The notes under the pieces: generated by a model
What the model saw: only the letters and a program-made list of their open reading frames with translations
The model's database searches: none
What the model was told of the DNA's origin: nothing
Translations under genes and position numbers: made by a program
NCBI GenBank assembly: GCA_937901445.1
Contig: CALDHY010000096.1
Span: 1 to 41,859, forward strand
Length of the DNA stretch: 41,859 bases
Source of the DNA: an uncultured Selenomonadales bacterium
Lineage (GTDB): Bacteria > Bacillota > Negativicutes > Selenomonadales > Selenomonadaceae
Direction of reading: 5' to 3'
Shown: positions 1 through 7,276 of the stretch, in pieces
Layout: every line of letters starts with the position of its first letter
Numbering within the stretch: position 1 is the first letter of the stretch

Positions 1-110
1 GTCCAGCGACAAAGTCGCTAAATGTCGCGCTGCGGCGAGGGGGAAGTACTCCGCCTGAACGGCTCTAAGACCGTTGATTGTAATTACATTTTTGTTAAAG
101 CGGAAGTCTA
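1..110. other. hairpin-rich left edge, possible end of a mobile or multicopy element
   Basis: This stretch is more GC-rich than its surroundings and holds a run of small inverted repeats: AGCGAC/GTCGCT around 5-19, GGCG/CGCC around 33-56, AACGG/CCGTT at about 58-75, and AGCGG/CCGCT at about 100-117. A short open frame runs in from the edge and stops at 66-68. Contigs often break in multicopy sequence, so this may be the end of an insertion sequence or a structured RNA. No family can be named from so little sequence. Confidence 0.25.
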
Positions 111-201
111 ACCGCTAAAAATATTTTAGGATATTTTTAAAACACGGTCAATAACGGCGTTTCATACTGTTCACGCCTTATAGAATAAAATCATTATTTT
201 G

Positions 202-275
202 AAAAATATTCATAGAATCCCGCAAAATTTTTCTGCCGGATTCTTTCACTTTGTCAAATTTAAATTTTCGTCAAG
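202..275 (-). repeat. degenerate duplicate of the dnaX 3' end
   Basis: Positions 202-275 closely match 323-397, which encodes the last part of dnaX; the offset is about 121 bases. The copy lies just beyond the dnaX stop, is about one base shorter than the original, and reads into an in-frame stop, so it is not coding. It looks like an old tandem duplication of the gene end. The rest of 111-286 is AT-rich and shows no gene. Confidence 0.8.
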
Positions 276-286
276 AATGAAAAAAT

Positions 287-1732
287 TTAATCGCCGTCAA
301 TTTTGGTAAAACTTTCAGCCTTAAAAATATTCATGGAATCCTGCAAAAATTTTTTGTCTGATTCTTTTACTTTGTCAAATTGCGAATTTTCGTCAAGCAC
401 AGTTTCAACCGTAATTTTCGTGCCGAATTGCTGCGCGAGGTAATCTTCAAATTGTTGCCGTGAACCATCGAAAACTTTAAAATAATTTTTGTTAAATCCC
501 AATTTCAAAACGCTGTCAGCAAAATTTTTAAAGGCGGCGTTTTCCAATATCCGTTTCAAAGACGTTGGCAATTTTTCAACGATATTATAGAAAATTTTTC
601 TATCTTCGTCAAAATTGCCGGTAAAACCTTTTGGCGCGGCGGGGATTGTTTGAACGGTTACCGGCGCAGAAACAATTTGCGGCGCGGCAAGTTTTAATAA
701 TGTCATTTCCAAAATTATATCCGGAATACCGGAATTTTGCATTTCAAAAATAGCACGGCGCACGGCGTCAACAAAATTATCCAAGTTTTGAAACTGCGAA
801 TTTTGGCGGCTGTTCAAAGTTTCAAATTCTAAATCCCTAAGCCGCGTTATCAACGCTTCAGCAATGGAAATTGACGATAAACCGGAGCGAAAAGCTAAGT
901 TAATCGCCCGCGCAACTTTCGAGCGGTCTTGCGATTTTACGGCAGAAATAATTTCGTCTAAATCTGAATCAGAAACCAAGCCTAAAGTGTTGTTGACGTC
1001 TTCAAGCGAAATTTTTTTGTCAGCCATTGCGTAACATTGGTCAAGGTAAGTCATGGCGTCGCGCATTGAACCGGCGGCAAGCCGCGCAATTTTTTTAGCC
1101 GCGTCTTCTTCCAATTCGACTTCCAAACGTTTTGCAAGTTTCAACAAGTACGGTGCAATTACTTCCTGCGGTATTAATCTGAAATTCAAAACTTGACAGC
1201 GCGACCGAATTGTCATTGGAACTTTATTTAATTCGGTTGTTGCCAAAAAAAATGCTACGTTCGGCGGCGGCTCTTCGATTAATTTTAAAATTGAATTTAT
1301 CGCCTCATTTGACAGCATATGAATTTCATCAATTATGAAAGTTTTAACTTTTGACTGCAGCGGTGCAAGATACGCCGTCGATAAAAGCCGCGTTATATCC
1401 TCGACTGAACGATTTGACGCCGCGTCGAATTCAACGTTATCCGGCGAAGAATCAATCGATTTGCACGAATCACATTTGTTACAGGGAATTTCAGCCGCCG
1501 TCAATGTTGTACCGTTTTTTTGCGCGTCCAAAACTCTTTCGCAGTTCATCGCCTTTGCCAAAAGTCTTGCAGTCGAAGTTTTGCCGGTGCCGCGCGTCCC
1601 TACCAATAAATAAGCGTGAGAAAGTCTGTTGCCGGAAATTGCCCGCGTCAACGCGCTTACAATGTGTTCTTGCCCGATAAGCTGTGCAAAAATTTTAGGT
1701 CGCCCGCGCGTGTAAAGTGCTTCATATGCCAC
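287..1732 (-). CDS. dnaX: DNA polymerase III subunit gamma/tau
   Basis: This is the AAA+ clamp-loader subunit that loads the sliding clamp during replication. With the GTG start at 1732 the protein is 481 residues. Walker A (GTRGTGKT) is near residue 45, the four zinc-ligand cysteines are near 64, 84, 87 and 90 (CNKCDSC), and Walker B with sensor-like DEIH is near 135. A TTG 21 bases upstream keeps the frame open, but the AAAGGAG site lies inside that extension, so the GTG is preferred. The C-terminal region after about residue 370 is short for a full tau. recR and ybaB, common downstream partners, are absent; the gene is followed by a copy of its own 3' end. Confidence 0.95.
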   Translation of the reverse strand: MAYEALYTRGRPKIFAQLIGQEHIVSALTRAISGNRLSHAYLLVGTRGTGKTSTARLLAKAMNCERVLDAQKNGTTLTAAEIPCNKCDSCKSIDSSPDNVEFDAASNRSVEDITRLLSTAYLAPLQSKVKTFIIDEIHMLSNEAINSILKLIEEPPPNVAFFLATTELNKVPMTIRSRCQVLNFRLIPQEVIAPYLLKLAKRLEVELEEDAAKKIARLAAGSMRDAMTYLDQCYAMADKKISLEDVNNTLGLVSDSDLDEIISAVKSQDRSKVARAINLAFRSGLSSISIAEALITRLRDLEFETLNSRQNSQFQNLDNFVDAVRRAIFEMQNSGIPDIILEMTLLKLAAPQIVSAPVTVQTIPAAPKGFTGNFDEDRKIFYNIVEKLPTSLKRILENAAFKNFADSVLKLGFNKNYFKVFDGSRQQFEDYLAQQFGTKITVETVLDENSQFDKVKESDKKFLQDSMNIFKAESFTKIDGD

Positions 1733-1764
1733 GCCAAAATTTCTCCTTTCCAAAATATGCCGTA

Positions 1765-1793
1765 ATTTTACCAGCCTTTAAGATTTTTATCAA
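1765..1793 (-). promoter_or_regulatory. sigma-70 type promoter for dnaX
   Basis: On the minus strand TTGATA (1793-1788) is followed by a 17-base spacer and TAAAAT (1770-1765), about 30 bases before the GTG start. It diverges from the promoter of the CYTH gene. Confidence 0.6.
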
Positions 1794-1833
1794 CGAAAAA
1801 ATTTTTTCGCGCAGGTTAATAATTTTTCTTAAG

Positions 1834-1862
1834 TTGACGATTAAAATTTGTGAAAGTAGAAT
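1834..1862 (+). promoter_or_regulatory. sigma-70 type promoter for the CYTH gene
   Basis: TTGACG at 1834-1839, a 17-base spacer and TAGAAT at 1857-1862 sit just ahead of the AAAGGAGG ribosome site of the gene starting at 1891. Confidence 0.65.
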
Positions 1863-1890
1863 GAAAACTTAAGCAAAGGAGGTTTTTGAA

Positions 1891-2346
1891 ATGGCGTTAG
1901 AAATTGAAAGAAAATTTTTGGTTGACGTGAAAAAAGTGGTTAAGCTGAAACTTAGCGGCGGCGAACGAATAGCGCAGGGCTACCTTTCAACCGAGCCGAA
2001 TAAGATTGTGCGCGTGCGAATTAAAAAAAATCGCGGCTACTTGACAATAAAAAGTGCAAATATCGGAATTGTACGCCAAGAGTTTGAGTACGAAATACCG
2101 GTTGCGGATGCTGAAGAAATTTTAAAACTTTGCGCGCCGAATATTTTAAAGAAAGTGCGTTACAAAATTGACTACGCCGGACACACGTGGGAAGTAGATA
2201 TTTTTGAGGGGCGGCACACGGGCTTGATATTGGCAGAAGTTGAAATAAATTCGCTGGATGAATTTGTAAAAATTCCTGATTGGGTAGGCGAGGAAGTTTC
2301 AAATAATCCGCGCTATTTTAATTCAAATTTGGCTTTGTCTGAATAA
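1891..2346 (+). CDS. CYTH-domain protein (triphosphate tunnel metalloenzyme family)
   Basis: The 151-residue protein opens with EIERKFLV, the ExExK signature of the CYTH superfamily, which binds triphosphate substrates with divalent metal inside a beta-barrel tunnel. Further barrel strands with alternating charged residues follow (RVRIKKNRGYLTIK, WEVDIFEG, LAEVEI), as in class IV adenylate cyclase, thiamine triphosphatase and bacterial tripolyphosphatases. Small bacterial members of this length are usually tripolyphosphatases, but the substrate cannot be read from sequence. An AAAGGAGG site precedes the ATG. The gene is transcribed alone, divergently from dnaX. Confidence 0.88.
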   Translation: MALEIERKFLVDVKKVVKLKLSGGERIAQGYLSTEPNKIVRVRIKKNRGYLTIKSANIGIVRQEFEYEIPVADAEEILKLCAPNILKKVRYKIDYAGHTWEVDIFEGRHTGLILAEVEINSLDEFVKIPDWVGEEVSNNPRYFNSNLALSE

Positions 2347-2379
2347 AAAAGTAATTGAATTAGAGCTAATGGTTTTAAT

Positions 2380-2550
2380 GAAAAGCCCGTCATCGGTTTT
2401 TAGTTGGGCGTAAGAATTAGGGAAGAGTGGGCAAACGCGGTGTTGATTTTGAATAATTGCAACCTTTGACGCGAAAAATCCTGACGGGCGCGTAAAAGCA
2501 CTTTTTCTTTGGTACTTTCTTTTTTTGCGACTGAAAAAAAGAAAGTACAT
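2380..2550 (-). repeat. dispersed intergenic palindromic repeat, copy A
   Basis: Read on the minus strand, a hairpin GTACTTTCTTT...AAAGAAAGTAC (2548-2512) is followed by CAAAGAAAA and a GCCCGTC arm (2489-2483). About 100 bases on comes the matching GACGGGC arm (2391-2385). The same layout recurs at 14962 and 32932. Together with flanking AT-rich sequence it fills the gap between the CYTH gene and lysC. Confidence 0.75.
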
Positions 2551-2571
2551 TTATGAATACATTTTAGAATT

Positions 2572-2600
2572 TTGACTGGAATAAAAAACTTTGCTACAAT
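2572..2600 (+). promoter_or_regulatory. sigma-70 type promoter for lysC
   Basis: TTGACT at 2572-2577, a 17-base spacer and TACAAT at 2595-2600, about 30 bases upstream of the TTG start of lysC. I see no lysine riboswitch fold or long leader here. Confidence 0.7.
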
Positions 2601-2631
2601 AGCGCAAGTTTGATTCAAGGAGGCAGTTAAA

Positions 2632-3864
2632 TTGGCTCTCGTTGTAAAAAAATTCGGCGGCAGTTCAGTTGCCACGACGGACAAGATTTTAAACGTGGCA
2701 AAACGAATTTTAAGCGAAAAAAAACCTGACGATAAAATAGCAGTTGTAGTTTCGGCAATGGGCGATTCTACCGATAATCTTATAACTTTAGCTGAAGGAA
2801 TTGATAACCAACCGTACAAGGCGCAATATCTGCGCGAAATGGATATGCTTTTAACGACGGGCGAACAAGTTTCAATAGCACTTTTGGCAATGGCTTTTCA
2901 AAAATTGGGGCAACCGGCAATTTCTTTAACCGGCTCAATGATTGGAATGAGAACAAATTCAGTTCATACGAAAGGCAGAATTTTGGGGATAAACCCGCGC
3001 CGCGTTCATGAAGAACTTGACAAAGGAAATATTGTAGTTGTTGCCGGTTTTCAAGGCGCAGATAAATTTGGCGATCCCGTAACTTTAGGGCGCGGCGGCA
3101 GTGATACTTCAGCGGTTGCACTTGCGGGCGCGTTAAAGGCTGACGAATGCGAAATTTTTACTGACGTTGACGGCGTTTATTCGGCTGATCCTCGTATTGT
3201 AAAAAATGCCCGCCGTATGAAAGAAATTACCTACGTTGAAATGTTGGAAATGGCGCGGCTCGGCGCGGGCGTTATGAATCCGCGTTCAGTCGAAATGGGG
3301 CAATATTTTAATATCCCTATTCACGTTCGTTCAACCTTCACAAATACAACCGGTACGATTATCAGGGAGGACTATACTTTGGAAGATAAAGATTTTGAAA
3401 TTAGAGGCGTTGCCCACGATCAGAAAGTTGCAAAAATTGCGGTATTGGGCGTGTCGAATACGCCGGGAATTGCTCATACAATTTTTTCTGCGCTTGCAGA
3501 TGCTAACATTGACGTTGATATGATTGTACAAAGTATTCGCAATATCGAAAAAAATATTACAGATATGGTTTTCACAATCGCTATTGACGATTTGCCGGAA
3601 GCCAAAAAAGTTGTTGACGTTGTAGCCGAAAAAATTAATGCTATTGGCGTTTTGGTTGAAGAAGACGTTGCAAAAGTTTCAATCGTCGGCGCGGGAATGT
3701 TGGGAAGTCCGGGCGTTGCTGCGCGTATGTTTGGCGCGCTTGCAAGGGCAAACGTAAACATTGACATTATCAGCACTTCAGAAATTAGCGTTTCTTGTTT
3801 AATTAAAGGTTCTCAACTTATTGAGGCTGTCAACAGCATTCACGATGAATTTTTCGCTGATTGA
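2632..3864 (+). CDS. lysC: aspartate kinase, alpha subunit (monofunctional)
   Basis: Phosphorylates aspartate, the first step toward lysine, threonine, methionine and diaminopimelate. The 410-residue length matches B. subtilis-type monofunctional enzymes. KFGGSSV (residues 7-13) is the kinase signature; the substrate region GRGGSDTSA lies near residue 150. Two ACT domains fill the C-terminal third (about 265-400) and would bind feedback amino acids. The start is TTG behind AAGGAGGCAG. A nested ribosome site at 3364-3370 with TTG at 3379 suggests a second product consisting of the ACT domains only. The small gene at 3845 overlaps its 3' end. Confidence 0.95.
   Translation: MALVVKKFGGSSVATTDKILNVAKRILSEKKPDDKIAVVVSAMGDSTDNLITLAEGIDNQPYKAQYLREMDMLLTTGEQVSIALLAMAFQKLGQPAISLTGSMIGMRTNSVHTKGRILGINPRRVHEELDKGNIVVVAGFQGADKFGDPVTLGRGGSDTSAVALAGALKADECEIFTDVDGVYSADPRIVKNARRMKEITYVEMLEMARLGAGVMNPRSVEMGQYFNIPIHVRSTFTNTTGTIIREDYTLEDKDFEIRGVAHDQKVAKIAVLGVSNTPGIAHTIFSALADANIDVDMIVQSIRNIEKNITDMVFTIAIDDLPEAKKVVDVVAEKINAIGVLVEEDVAKVSIVGAGMLGSPGVAARMFGALARANVNIDIISTSEISVSCLIKGSQLIEAVNSIHDEFFAD
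3379..3864 (+). CDS. nested in-frame beta subunit of aspartate kinase (internal start)
   Basis: Inside lysC, AGGGAGG at 3364-3370 lies 8 bases before an in-frame TTG at 3379 (residue 250 of the full protein). Starting there gives a 161-residue polypeptide made of the two ACT domains. B. subtilis aspartokinase II is an alpha2-beta2 enzyme whose beta subunit arises from just such an internal start near residue 246. The position match is known biology; use of this site in this organism is inference. Confidence 0.6.
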   Translation: MEDKDFEIRGVAHDQKVAKIAVLGVSNTPGIAHTIFSALADANIDVDMIVQSIRNIEKNITDMVFTIAIDDLPEAKKVVDVVAEKINAIGVLVEEDVAKVSIVGAGMLGSPGVAARMFGALARANVNIDIISTSEISVSCLIKGSQLIEAVNSIHDEFFAD

Positions 3865-4087
3865 ATCTGACATTCGCAAATTTAAAGATTTGGGCGTTTT
3901 ACTCGGACGCACCGGCAACCGCGATATTAACGCCCTTCAAAAAGCATTTGCACTTTTTGGAATTGAGGCGGAACTTTACAGCGGTAATTTAAAATACAAA
4001 TTTAACGGCGTTGAAATTAACAATGACGCCGCGTGGAAAATTATTATTGATAAATATAACGGCGGTTACTTGCCAACAATTTATTGA
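3845..4087 (+). CDS. small protein of unknown function, coupled to lysC
   Basis: An 80-residue soluble protein that begins at an ATG inside the last codons of lysC, in another frame, so it is probably translationally coupled. No ribosome site of its own is visible. The sequence has an N-terminal helix (SLIESDIRKFKDLGVLLG), a GNRDINALQKAF segment and a C-terminal part rich in aromatic residues and asparagine. I do not recognise a family. It is followed at once by a strong terminator, so it closes the lysC transcription unit. The overlap suggests a link to aspartate-family metabolism, but that rests on position alone. Confidence 0.6.
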   Translation: MNFSLIESDIRKFKDLGVLLGRTGNRDINALQKAFALFGIEAELYSGNLKYKFNGVEINNDAAWKIIIDKYNGGYLPTIY

Positions 4088-4088
4088 A

Positions 4089-4118
4089 ATCCCCAACTTT
4101 TAAAGTCGGGGATTTTTT
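4089..4118 (+). terminator. rho-independent terminator of the lysC unit
   Basis: ATCCCC (4089-4094) pairs with GGGGAT (4108-4113), with additional ACTT/AAGT pairing inside, followed by a run of six T. Confidence 0.85.
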
Positions 4119-4145
4119 GAATACGTGAATACATTTGTAAAAAAT

Positions 4146-4174
4146 TTTGCTAAAGTCTATCAAAATGTTATAAT
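4146..4174 (+). promoter_or_regulatory. probable promoter for the aminotransferase gene
   Basis: A consensus TATAAT lies at 4169-4174. Seventeen bases upstream is TTTGCT (4146-4151), a weak -35 box. The gene starts at 4210 behind a GGGAGA site. Confidence 0.55.
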
Positions 4175-4209
4175 CGCCGTTGAAAATATTGAAGGGAGAA
4201 TTATTTTAA

Positions 4210-5454
4210 ATGATAAAAAATATGGCGGCAACTCACGCAGTCAACAGAAAATTAATTGATCCAATTTTTGAGGCAAACGCGGCTTGCAAGGCGGCAACAG
4301 CAAAATTCGGCGCGGAAAAAGTTACAAACGCCACAATCGGTACTGTACTTGACAACGCCGGAAAATTATCTGTTATGCCGACGGTTGAAAAAGTTTTTCG
4401 TGAAATGGCAATAATTGATTTTATGTCTTACGCGCCAATTTCCGGTCGCGCAGATTATATTGAAGGCGTAAAGCGGCAGATTTTCGGCGATACAGATTTT
4501 GCAGGATATTTCGGCGCGGTTGCAACTTCCGGCGGCACGGGCGCAATTCATCACGCCATTGCAAACTACGCCGAGCGCGGCGAAAGAGTTTTGACTTCAG
4601 ATTGGTGTTGGGGAACTTACAAAGTTATCTGCAACGAGACCGCCAAAATTTTTGACACTTTTAAATTATTCGACGATGATTATAAACATTTCAACATAGA
4701 AAATTTTTCCGCGAAGGTTGAAGAAATTTTAGCCGCGCAAAATTCCCTGTTAGTAATTATAAATTCCCCCGCTCACAATCCGACGGGTTATTCTTTGAGC
4801 GATTCGGAATGGGATAAAGTTTTGGAAGTGTTGAAAACCTGCGCGACGGGCGGCAAGAAAATTAATTTGTTGGTTGACATTGCCTACATAGATTTTGCCG
4901 GCGATAAAAAAGTTGCATGGGGCTTTATGGAAAAATTTAAAAACCTGCCGGAAAATCTTTTGGTTATGGTTGCGCTTAGTATGTCAAAAAGTTTTACGCT
5001 TTACGGGCAACGTTGCGGAGCATTGGCGGCAATTTCTTCAAGCAAAGAAATTATTGACGAATTTAACGACACAAATAAATATTCCAGCCGCGCCGTTTGG
5101 TCGAATATAAATCACGGCGCGCAGGTTTTATTCACAAAGATTAACGGCGATAAAATTTTGAGTGAAAGTTTGACGGCAGACCAAAAAAATTTGCGTGAAA
5201 TGGTAAATGCTCGCGCAGAAATTTTTGTTAAGGAAGCCAAAAATTGCGGCTTGCAGATTGTACCCTACAAGGGCGGATTCTTTATCGCAGTTCCAACTGA
5301 AAATCCCGCCGCCGTCTGTCAAAAACTTCAGGAAGATTTAATTTTCGCTGTACCCTTGAAATTGGGCGTCCGCGTTGCCGCCTGTTCAACGCCGCTACAA
5401 AAAATTTCCGGCGTCGCCACAAAAATAAAATCTGCTATCGACTCAATCAAATAA
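4210..5454 (+). CDS. pyridoxal phosphate-dependent class I aminotransferase (aspartate/aromatic type)
   Basis: A 414-residue fold-type I aminotransferase. The PLP lysine is K260 in the signature SMSKSFTLYGQRCGAL, which resembles the AspC/TyrB group (SKSFSLYGERVG). The NPTG-type motif (SPAHNPTGYS) lies near residue 190 and LLVDIAYIDF, carrying the PLP-pyridine aspartate, near 222. The C-terminal arginine for the alpha-carboxylate is probably in GVRVAA near 393. Likely substrates are aspartate, glutamate or aromatic amino acids with 2-oxoglutarate; the exact one is not visible. A second in-frame ATG lies four codons in. Its closeness to lysC fits aspartate-family metabolism, although a terminator separates them. 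Confidence 0.88.
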   Translation: MIKNMAATHAVNRKLIDPIFEANAACKAATAKFGAEKVTNATIGTVLDNAGKLSVMPTVEKVFREMAIIDFMSYAPISGRADYIEGVKRQIFGDTDFAGYFGAVATSGGTGAIHHAIANYAERGERVLTSDWCWGTYKVICNETAKIFDTFKLFDDDYKHFNIENFSAKVEEILAAQNSLLVIINSPAHNPTGYSLSDSEWDKVLEVLKTCATGGKKINLLVDIAYIDFAGDKKVAWGFMEKFKNLPENLLVMVALSMSKSFTLYGQRCGALAAISSSKEIIDEFNDTNKYSSRAVWSNINHGAQVLFTKINGDKILSESLTADQKNLREMVNARAEIFVKEAKNCGLQIVPYKGGFFIAVPTENPAAVCQKLQEDLIFAVPLKLGVRVAACSTPLQKISGVATKIKSAIDSIK

Positions 5455-5474
5455 AATTTTTGGCAAACTAAAAA

Positions 5475-5511
5475 CGGCAAGCCCTCTATTTGGAGCCTGC
5501 CGCTATTTTTT
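5475..5511. terminator. bidirectional terminator between aminotransferase and glyA
   Basis: CGGCA (5475-5479) pairs with TGCCG (5498-5502), with a GGAG/CTC inner stem. It is followed by T-runs on both strands, fitting the convergent genes on either side. Confidence 0.8.
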
Positions 5512-5531
5512 TGAAAGTCACAATAATATTT

Positions 5532-6773
5532 TTAATAGAGCGGGTATTTTTTGCAAAGGGCGGCTACACGTTCACGCGCCGCAACTTTTTTATCTTCGTC
5601 AGCAGGATTATTCAAAACAAGTGAAATAATATCTGCAACTTCATTCATATCATTTTCTTTAAAGCCGCGCGTGGTAAGTGCGGGCGTACCAATACGAATA
5701 CCGCTTGTAACAAACGGGCTTAAAGTTTCAAAAGGAATTGTATTTTTGTTGACGGTAATATTTACATCTTCCAAAAGTGCTTGAGCCTCTTTGCCGGTAA
5801 TTTTTTTGCTTGTTAAATCGACAAGCATTAAATGATTGTCTGTGCCGCCGGAAACAATTCTGAAACCATCGGCGGCAAGTTTAGCAGCTAAAGTTTTTGC
5901 ATTTTTGACAATCTGCGCGGCGTAGTCTTTAAATTCCGGCTGCAACGCTTCACCAAGTGCAACCGCCTTGCTTGCGATAACGTGCATTAAAGGTCCGCCT
6001 TGAGTGCCGGGAAAAACCGCACTGTTAATTTTTTTTGTAAATTCTTCGTTGTTCCAAAGAATCAAGCCGCCGCGAGGTCCGCGCAAAGTTTTATGAGTGG
6101 TAGTGGTAACAATGTCTGCAAATTGCATTGGCGAAGGATGAACGCCGCCTGCTACAAGCCCCGCAATGTGCGCAATATCTGTCATAAGATACGCGCCAAC
6201 TTTTTTGGCAATGGCTGAAAATCTTTCAAAATCCAAAATTCGGCTGTAGGCGGATGCGCCCGCTATAATTAATTTCGGCTGACATTCAACGGCTAATTTT
6301 TCCAGCGCGTCATAGTCAATCGTTTCAGTTTCTTTGCTGACGCCGTAAGGAACAACATTAAAATATCTGCCGCTGAAATTTAATTTCATACCGTGCGAAA
6401 GATGCCCGCCGTCTGTTAAATTCATACTCAAAACCGTATCGCCGAGATTCAACAACGCCATAAAGACAGCCATATTTGCTTGCGCGCCGGAGTGCGGTTG
6501 AACATTGGCGAAATTTGCGCCGAAAAGTTCTTTTGCTCTGTCAATCGCAGTTTGTTCGACTACGTCAACATATTTACAGCCGCCGTAATACCTTTTGGCA
6601 GGATAACCTTCAGCATATTTCAAAGTTAAAACCGAACCCTGCGCTTCCATTACGGCTTTACTGACTATATTTTCAGAAGCAATCATTTCAAGATTGTTGC
6701 GTTGCCTGTTAAGTTCGTTTTCTATTGCGTCAAAAATAACTTTATCCTTTGCAAGACCTTCATTAAGATTCAT
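5532..6773 (-). CDS. glyA: serine hydroxymethyltransferase
   Basis: Interconverts serine and glycine while loading tetrahydrofolate with a one-carbon unit; a PLP enzyme. The 413-residue length from the ATG at 6773 is typical. Signatures are [10 protein letters not shown] near residue 30, [13 protein letters not shown] near 53-65, and the PLP lysine near 228 in [14 protein letters not shown]. An in-frame GTG six codons upstream is possible but has no ribosome site, and the ATG has only a weak one. The nearest GGAGG (6824-6828) is about 50 bases away and at the expected transcription start. folD at 34334 supplies the linked folate step elsewhere in the window. Confidence 0.96.
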   Translation of the reverse strand: MNLNEGLAKDKVIFDAIENELNRQRNNLEMIASENIVSKAVMEAQGSVLTLKYAEGYPAKRYYGGCKYVDVVEQTAIDRAKELFGANFANVQPHSGAQANMAVFMALLNLGDTVLSMNLTDGGHLSHGMKLNFSGRYFNVVPYGVSKETETIDYDALEKLAVECQPKLIIAGASAYSRILDFERFSAIAKKVGAYLMTDIAHIAGLVAGGVHPSPMQFADIVTTTTHKTLRGPRGGLILWNNEEFTKKINSAVFPGTQGGPLMHVIASKAVALGEALQPEFKDYAAQIVKNAKTLAAKLAADGFRIVSGGTDNHLMLVDLTSKKITGKEAQALLEDVNITVNKNTIPFETLSPFVTSGIRIGTPALTTRGFKENDMNEVADIISLVLNNPADEDKKVAARERVAALCKKYPLY

Positions 6774-6835
6774 ATTTTTATTTCGCCGCACAAAAAAAAA
6801 TTGAAAACTAAGTACGGCTCTAACCTCCGCAAAGT

Positions 6836-6864
6836 AATTTACAAGTTTTGATAGAAATTGTCAA
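6836..6864 (-). promoter_or_regulatory. sigma-70 type promoter for glyA
   Basis: On the minus strand TTGACA (6864-6859), a 17-base spacer and TAAATT (6841-6836). This predicts a leader of about 55 bases before the ATG at 6773. Confidence 0.65.
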
Positions 6865-6880
6865 GTTTTATTCGACGTCT

Positions 6881-7165
6881 TTATTTCAGTTTAGCTTTAA
6901 GATTATCCAAAACTTTATTGGCGGCGCGTTTAACGTTGTGCTTTACCAAGTTTGACGCCACGCCCTTTAATTTTGCCTGCTTGGAGCGGTTGCAATGCTT
7001 GCACATACACTGCAAATTATAAAGTTCATCACTGCCGCCGTATTTTTGCGGTATAATGTGATCTATATCGGCGTCGCACTTGTGAATTTTTTTACCGCAC
7101 TTCGCGCAGGTGTACCAGCCGTGATCTGATTTATTTGCTGCAAACCATTTTTCTCTGTAATTCAT
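6881..7165 (-). CDS. small HNH endonuclease family protein
   Basis: A 94-residue basic protein with an HNH nuclease core. CAKC (residues 20-23) and CKHC form zinc knuckles around DIDHIIPQKYGGSDELYNLQ, which holds the catalytic DH pair and the conserved N of the beta-beta-alpha metal site. The C-terminal tail is lysine-rich. Stand-alone HNH proteins of this size can be repair nucleases, restriction-like enzymes or phage leftovers; nothing nearby decides between these. A GGTGAT site precedes the ATG. It is divergent from the activase gene and lies upstream of glyA on the same strand. Confidence 0.82.
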   Translation of the reverse strand: MNYREKWFAANKSDHGWYTCAKCGKKIHKCDADIDHIIPQKYGGSDELYNLQCMCKHCNRSKQAKLKGVASNLVKHNVKRAANKVLDNLKAKLK

Positions 7166-7227
7166 AAAATCACCACACTAAATTTTTTACAAATTATAAA
7201 GGAAAATTTTTAGCGCGGCAAGTTTCA

Positions 7228-7256
7228 TTGACATTGACAAGGCAGAATTATAAAAT
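7228..7256 (+). promoter_or_regulatory. promoter of the activase operon, with overlapping -35 boxes
   Basis: TTGACA occurs twice in tandem (7228-7233 and 7234-7239). The first is spaced 17 bases from TAAAAT (7251-7256). The ribosome site AGAGGTG and the ATG at 7277 follow closely. Confidence 0.6.
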
Positions 7257-7276
7257 TATATAGAGGTGAAAAATTT

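Noticed and set aside
1..110. tRNA or CRISPR-associated RNA at the left edge
   Set aside because: No cloverleaf with TTC loop or CCA end can be folded, and the hairpins do not match a family I can name.
1335..1680. Plus-strand open frames of 92 and 109 codons inside dnaX
   Set aside because: They lie opposite conserved dnaX codons, lack ribosome sites and resemble nothing; they are shadows of the real gene.
2323..2550. Minus-strand open frame of 75 codons after the CYTH gene
   Set aside because: It runs through dispersed repeat copy A and overlaps the CYTH gene end; the frame is not kept in the other repeat copies.
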